Of a DNA stretch of 64,000 nucleotides, positions 58,412 to 64,000 are shown piece after piece. The position numbers and the translations under genes were made by a program. The stretch is from Panorpa germanica (Eukaryota > Arthropoda > Insecta > Mecoptera > Panorpidae): NCBI GenBank assembly GCA_963678705.1, contig OY783205.1, positions 1,922,001-1,986,000 on the forward strand, read 5' to 3'. The notes under the pieces were generated by a model. It was not told the origin of the DNA. It made no database searches and was given only the letters and a program-made list of their open reading frames with translations. Each line of letters begins with the position of its first letter. Position 1 is the stretch's first letter.

Positions 58412-61139
58412 AAGTGTTTAAAATTAGCATTGTTTCTCATATCTTACTTAGTCGGCCGGTGTGGTATCTTTATCTACTGCTCTTACATATTGGGCCCAAG
58501 ACCACTTCTAGTTGAAAAATGTTCAATAAATATATTATTATTTGTTCTTATGTTTTGTTCGTGCACTTGTACAAAATTAGGTTCATCAAAATAAATACCA
58601 TAAATAGCTAACATAGTTTTATTTATAAACGTATTCCTGCACGACTTTCAATGTCTTAAGTTAATAATAAACTAATAAATCTTTTCTAACCTCTAAATAC
58701 ACGTACTGCTTGGGATGAGTGTCCCAACAAGATCACGCCAGCTTTTATTGCACTCTAAGCAAATGCGTAATATATATACTCGTATAGTAATTTAAAGTTG
58801 TTGTCCTGAACTATTTTTCAATGTTTTTAAATAGTAGCATGCCATGTTTATCTTCTTACAACACAACATTTGTATGGAATTCCTATTTTAGTTTTCAGAA
58901 ATGTAAGGTCATGGATATACGAGTACACTATACAGCCTTGCAGGTTGTGCAGTGCATACATGGTGTTTAATATTGATACAAAGTTTATTTGCACATTTTA
59001 ATTAGTTGTTATTATTCATTGTTGTAGCAACGCAGTGTATACATCGCTTAGCAGGCGCCATCTTGTTCACTCAACACGTGGAATAAAATCTAAATAAAAA
59101 CGGTTTATTATACTGTGACAAATATACAGTAGAAATTACTATATGAGCATACTTACTAAGTGGCTAAAGGTTTTACAACAAAAACTCTTTTGTAACTATT
59201 TAAAACTAGCTGACCTGACAAATGTTGTCCTGTCCAAATTACAATACACTTTTACACAATTCAACTGAATCAATTTCCCGTTACTATTAGCTTGATTCAC
59301 AATTTCACAATCAGCTGTCAACACATAGTAGCAAAATTTCCATACAGAAAAGCACGTTCAGTTTTTATAAAAATTTTATAGAGTTTTTATACAAATTTTC
59401 CAATTTTTATTTTCCTAAAAACCTGGTTCAGACTATTACGAAGATTTAAAAAAAAAACTTCCTTCTTCTTCCTTCTACTTTCCACTCCTTTTCATCATCT
59501 CCACAGTTTTTACCTTCACATTTTGTATAAAGAATTTTTAAAAATGTTATCTTCTTCTCGAATCGCTCTCATTTTTGTCGAATTCTGTGCTGTCAACATT
59601 TCCAACTCTTTGGTTTCATCCTCTCCATCCACCTCTTCTTTCTTTTTCTCCTCTCAGCAGTTCCTTTATCCTCTCTTCACGGACAATTCTGAATTCGCGT
59701 GTTCTTCTTGTTCTTTACAGGAACGCAATATTTCGGTGACATTTAGCAGACATTGTGTTTCATTACTAACCTCACAGTTTGTTCTTTGGGTTAAAATAAA
59801 AAAATCGCAATATTTCACAGAAATATTGTTTTTTTCTATTGATTTAAAATTACCGCTCTTGTAGGAAGACCCTATACATATCAGCTATGTTTACGATTAA
59901 ATATTATATTTCGCACGCTATTTATGTTAATGTATATTAAAATAATCTAGCGTTATCTATAATGTAAAAACAATTACTCTCTCTGTCTCTCCTTTATTTC
60001 TAATAAATCAGTTCTATACACAATATTATTCCGCTCATTTTTCTTTTACTATTATTAATTCTAAATTATAAATGCGTATGCATCAATAGGGCCCCCTAGC
60101 ACGCTTCCACTGCGCTGCTAACAAATATCTTCTCAGACATTTAGGAGAATTAGGTCAGCCAGGAGCATTAATTGGAGATAACTAAATGTTTAATGTAATT
60201 GTCACAGCTCATTATGTAATGAATATGTTCCATATAGCCAACCTAACCTCTTTACCATAATAGTATGATAGAAAGTTATGCGAACTATGAATTAAATTGA
60301 CATCAACACCAGGAGCATCTAAACGATTTCGATCATAAAACATTACGCAATATTAGTAAATAATGTCACATTAAAATTCATCGCATTCATTTCTTCTTTA
60401 ATGGTTAATTACAGGCTGCGATTGATTTCCAATACTTTAGCAGAGTTGTTAAACAATACAAGCGGTAAACAATACAATCTCTTAAATTGCTTACTTAATT
60501 AGGCTAAGTGCCAGTGAATGTTTTCTTTTATAAATTCCAAAAGAAATATTTGAAATGACATTACTTAATTAACAAATCAAATCATAGCAACTTTGAGGGC
60601 ATAGTACCGCGATAGCCCACGTTTAAAGATAACCTCAAAATTAAATATACAATTTAAGCATTTATTGATAAAATAAATAGTTCACAAATAAAAGTATAAG
60701 ACAATGAATAATTTCAAATTATTAGATAAGAAATGTCAAACCTTCTTTTATAGATTTGTAAGAAAACTACTTATTTCATTAAAAAGAACTGTAAATAAAA
60801 GTTGCAGAGCGTAAATCCTTTTAAATGATATATAATATATCTACATACAATTACTATTTAAATATTACTAACCTTGTTATCACAATTCACCTTTCTTTAT
60901 TATATACCCGCTAACCACAGTTTATACGTTTATAGAAGATTTATTTAACAAAAACAACTTTACCTTTTACATCATTTTTTTTAGGTTAATTTAATCTAAT
61001 TCTGCATTTACATTAGTTTTTTTGCACACCGAAAAATCTGGCGCCGGCGATCATAAATCATTTGAAGAACTGTGGCGTTGTCAACCATGTCATAACTTCT
61101 AGAAAACTGTACTATTATATAATTGTTAAAATCTTCTAA
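58412..61139. other. intergenic, no gene seen
   Basis: A short repeat at about 59207 (GCTGACCTGACAAATGTTGT) is related to 49922. A pyrimidine-rich tract lies at about 59455-59720; its 113-codon frame is Ser/Phe-rich and probably spurious. Confidence 0.4.
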
Positions 61140-61247
61140 AATATAAGGAGTTATTAAAAAATATTTGGACATTTGAGGTTCTGTTAACCAACTCTATAAA
61201 CATATAGTACCGGTTAAAAAAATTAAGACAAGGTTCACAAGGCCATT
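61140..61247. repeat. solo end of the family-A relative
   Basis: AGGAGTTATTAAAAAATATT through AAGACAAGGTTCACAAGG matches the right end of the element at 37422-37945. Confidence 0.5.
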
Positions 61248-64000
61248 ATTCCAACTGTTTCGCATTCGTATATTTTATCATGAAATGAAACTTTTAATAT
61301 AATGTTTATTAATACACCACTGTACTGCACTGCATCGTTTTCCATTCTCACTACTTCGCTCCCAAACACAAAGGACAGCCTCTTGGTACAACTCACGTTA
61401 TGTACGAATATTCAAGTTTTCGAGTACGGTTTGGAACTACGCAACTCTGAGTAGATCGTAGTGCGGCCCTTCATAAAAAAGCTTGCTAATGCGACTACAC
61501 TATACTGAAAAACTCGCAAGTCGCAAAAAACATGGTGTTTCACGTGATTCATGGTGTATAATTAACAATCCTATCTACTGCATTTGTATAGTATTAATTT
61601 GATTACCCTGATAATCCTCCGTCGTATCTAATTAACAATCCTGCAGATTATCCTAATTAACTACTCCCTACATAAAGTCATAAAGTCATAAAGTGAAGTT
61701 GGATCGGTCCGATGAATTAAAGTGAAGTTGCAACAGTCTTGCCAGCGTATGCTGTACTCCTGGTAGAAACAAATTGTTTTGTTCCTAATAATTGCGTCGT
61801 AGAGTGCAGTGGATAATTATAAACATCACATAGTGTGTCAACAGTCGTAACTCATAAGCAATGCCACATACGACATTGTTATAAGTCGTAGCTCCTAGAT
61901 AAGCCGAGTAAATATTAGCACGCCGTGCTAACGCCGAATGCTTTGACTTTCCTTGTAGTCATACTTTCATCGGCAAGGCGAGCTGCGTTAGTTGCAAGTG
62001 AAACACGGCCCTAACAAACTCTTTATCAATCTCGGGAAGAACTATTAGGAATAGGACAGTAAGCCTGCGTGAATTTACATCAGTTGTATGTATTTGTATG
62101 TTATTGTATCTTACAACCTCCTTACATTCATTTTACATTTTATTCACATATTTAAAAAAATTTAAATACTCTTCTTCCTTTACAATGTTCGTCTCCTTTA
62201 TTATCTTCCAACACTGCCTATTTGTTACATCCACCCCCATCTAGTTTCTTCTCTTCTCTTGCAATTGTTCTTTCAGACTCATCCGTTTCCTTCTTCGTCT
62301 CACCTCTTGCCTTCCTTGACTTGTCTCGACAAACCCTCTATTATTTTTTCCCTATCCTTCATAACATAGCATTTCCCCCACATATACTGTTAATTCCTTT
62401 TTTGTATTTCTCCTCTCTCCCGTTTCGGCATTTGTCAAAAATCCTACTCTATCATTGTGCTCACTTCCCATCCTTCTCTCTTCTCTTTCTCTTTACCTCC
62501 GTTATCCATACTCTTCCTTTCCTCATTCCCAACAACAACTCCTCCCACCTTAATTCACTTATTCTAATTTTTTCCCCTCCTTCCCGTATATGCTGCATAA
62601 TTTGTCTTCTACAGATCCACCTACTGCTCCCTCTTCATTCACCAGCCTAACACTAGCAATTATTTTCGCATACTTTCCCACTTGGTTTTCCAGATCCTTT
62701 AGCCTTCTTAAATCAGTTGTATAATCAGTTGAATTTTAAACTATGTTTTAAAGTATGGAAATACCTAATCAGTTATATCAGAGAAAGGAAACAAGGTCTT
62801 TCCATCCTTTCTAATCCTTTGTGAATTATTAAAATATCAGATTGTCCATATTGTTTTTAATAATACCTAAAAAAGTGTCGTGTACTCAGTGTAGTTTTAA
62901 GTGTCTGATGTGTCGCCCATATCAGTGTGATACTAATATGAGGTAATTTAGACTTTTGCTTGACTACTTAGTAGATGGATGGATATGTTGATAGTAACAA
63001 CTACCAATAATCACCTCCTTCTTGGAAAGTCTTCTTATGTTACTGTTAATGTTTTTGTGGAATTCCAAGAATTTCGTGTCCCATGTTGGACTTGGATTTT
63101 TTAATTTCAAAAATAACAATAGACATGTGTTAGCATATATTTCAGAAAATATTCTAAATATTCAACGAAAACATGCAGTCCGCAACCCAATTATTGTTTC
63201 AAACAAATAACTTGAAATTTATTTAGAATTTTAAGTTTTAAGCAATTTATATTGAAAACAAATAAGCTAGCGCATTTAATTTATCTAATTGTTAACAATT
63301 GATTCTTGGTAAGAGGTAATCGATTGTGGTTCTCTAACAAAATATTGTATCAGTTATGCCAAAACTTAACATTTTTATCTCATGTTCACAATATCTTGAA
63401 GAGCAGATGGAGACGGAGATGCAGGAAGCCAGATAATCAAGAGATAAAGAAAATTGTAGAGTTGTCGGAGTACTTTGATATAGGGACACAAAAATATTCG
63501 AATGATTACAAATATCAGGATAAGAAACGAAGAAAGAGGAAGAAAATATTGAAAAAGGGATGATGAAGAGAAAGCAAGCTGAAGAGGAAGAAAAATAGCT
63601 TAAGCACATAAGTGTGAGGAAGCTTAAGGAACTGTTGCTTAGAAAGAGAGATGGAAGAAGTAGAAGTGAAAAGAAGAACACATGTGGCGAGGAACGCTAA
63701 AACGAGAAGAGTGACTTTCATCTTCTAACTTTTATTAATTTAGAAAATGAAACGTGAAATAAATGTAGAGAATGCAAGGCATAAACCTGTAGATATACAT
63801 ACAAATTATCTAAGCACTTTTGGCATACCCGAGTAGAAATGGTGCCCAGATAAACGATGTCCCGATGAGGCGTTGAAAATGCATGCCTTATTAAGGCTGG
63901 CCCGGGAAGGGTCTAATCTCGTACCTATAAGGCTTTTCTAAGTAAGAAAATATTATGCATAAGGCTCCAAATTGAAAGTAATGAGGTTAGATTGATTGCG
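61248..64000. other. intergenic with biased-composition tracts
   Basis: 62165-62640 is pyrimidine-rich on the plus strand (142-codon Ser/Leu/Phe-rich frame, judged spurious). 63380-63720 is purine-rich. A minus-strand frame starting at 63721 begins like a signal peptide (MKVTLLVLAFLATCVLLF) but runs into Phe/Leu low complexity. No gene is supported. Confidence 0.4.

Noticed and set aside
62222-62650. 142-codon Ser/Leu/Phe-rich frame
   Set aside because: Open only because the tract is pyrimidine-rich; no domain or splice context.
63515-63721. Minus-strand frame with a signal-peptide-like start (MKVTLLVLAFLATCVLLF)
   Set aside because: The remainder is Phe/Leu low complexity from a purine-rich tract; no donor, family or conserved cysteines seen.

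Overview
The window is AT-rich eukaryotic DNA from an insect, most likely a moth or butterfly. It contains two intron-bearing housekeeping or developmental genes and one insect-type odorant receptor. Almost all remaining space is dispersed transposon-derived repeat. No prokaryotic features, rRNA, tRNA or CRISPR were seen. The lepidopteran assignment is inference from the receptor style and repeat landscape. 'Insect' is firm because the 7tm_6 receptor family is insect-specific.

Layout. 1-5485: intergenic, with a hAT-type element (1503-1881), a TTAAGGAGG-ended MITE (2257-3018) and a foldback element with a perfect 8-bp target duplication (3957-4394). 5486-29757 (+): a complete 13-exon gene for an 854-residue secreted EMI + four-FAS1 protein, the periostin/TGFBI type, whose fly counterpart is midline fasciclin (mfas). 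Its 13-kb third intron is a repeat depot that includes a broken Mutator-like transposase. 33112-38079 (-): a complete 7-exon gene for a 719-residue coiled-coil protein of the CDR2/centrocortin type. 40536-44164: a 3.6-kb LTR retroelement with two 641-bp LTRs that read as identical, carrying one 683-codon ORF in which the polymerase core has been removed in frame. It lies inside a (TA)n tract within an older MITE copy. 46412-49331 (-): a 4-exon odorant receptor gene of about 395 residues. 49332-64000: no convincing gene, several MITE copies, pyrimidine-rich tracts and one weak candidate first exon at 55705.

The reading frames of the three genes were joined by hand across GT/AG introns. Each keeps a single phase-consistent frame from ATG to stop, which is the main evidence for the exon coordinates. 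The three genes do not form a pathway. mfas and the CDR2-like gene converge tail to tail, about 3.3 kb apart.

The most unusual item is the LTR element. Gag, two zinc knuckles and protease are joined in frame to the C-terminal part of integrase, with no reverse transcriptase, RNase H or integrase core. The LTRs are identical, so it appears to have been copied recently by enzymes supplied in trans.
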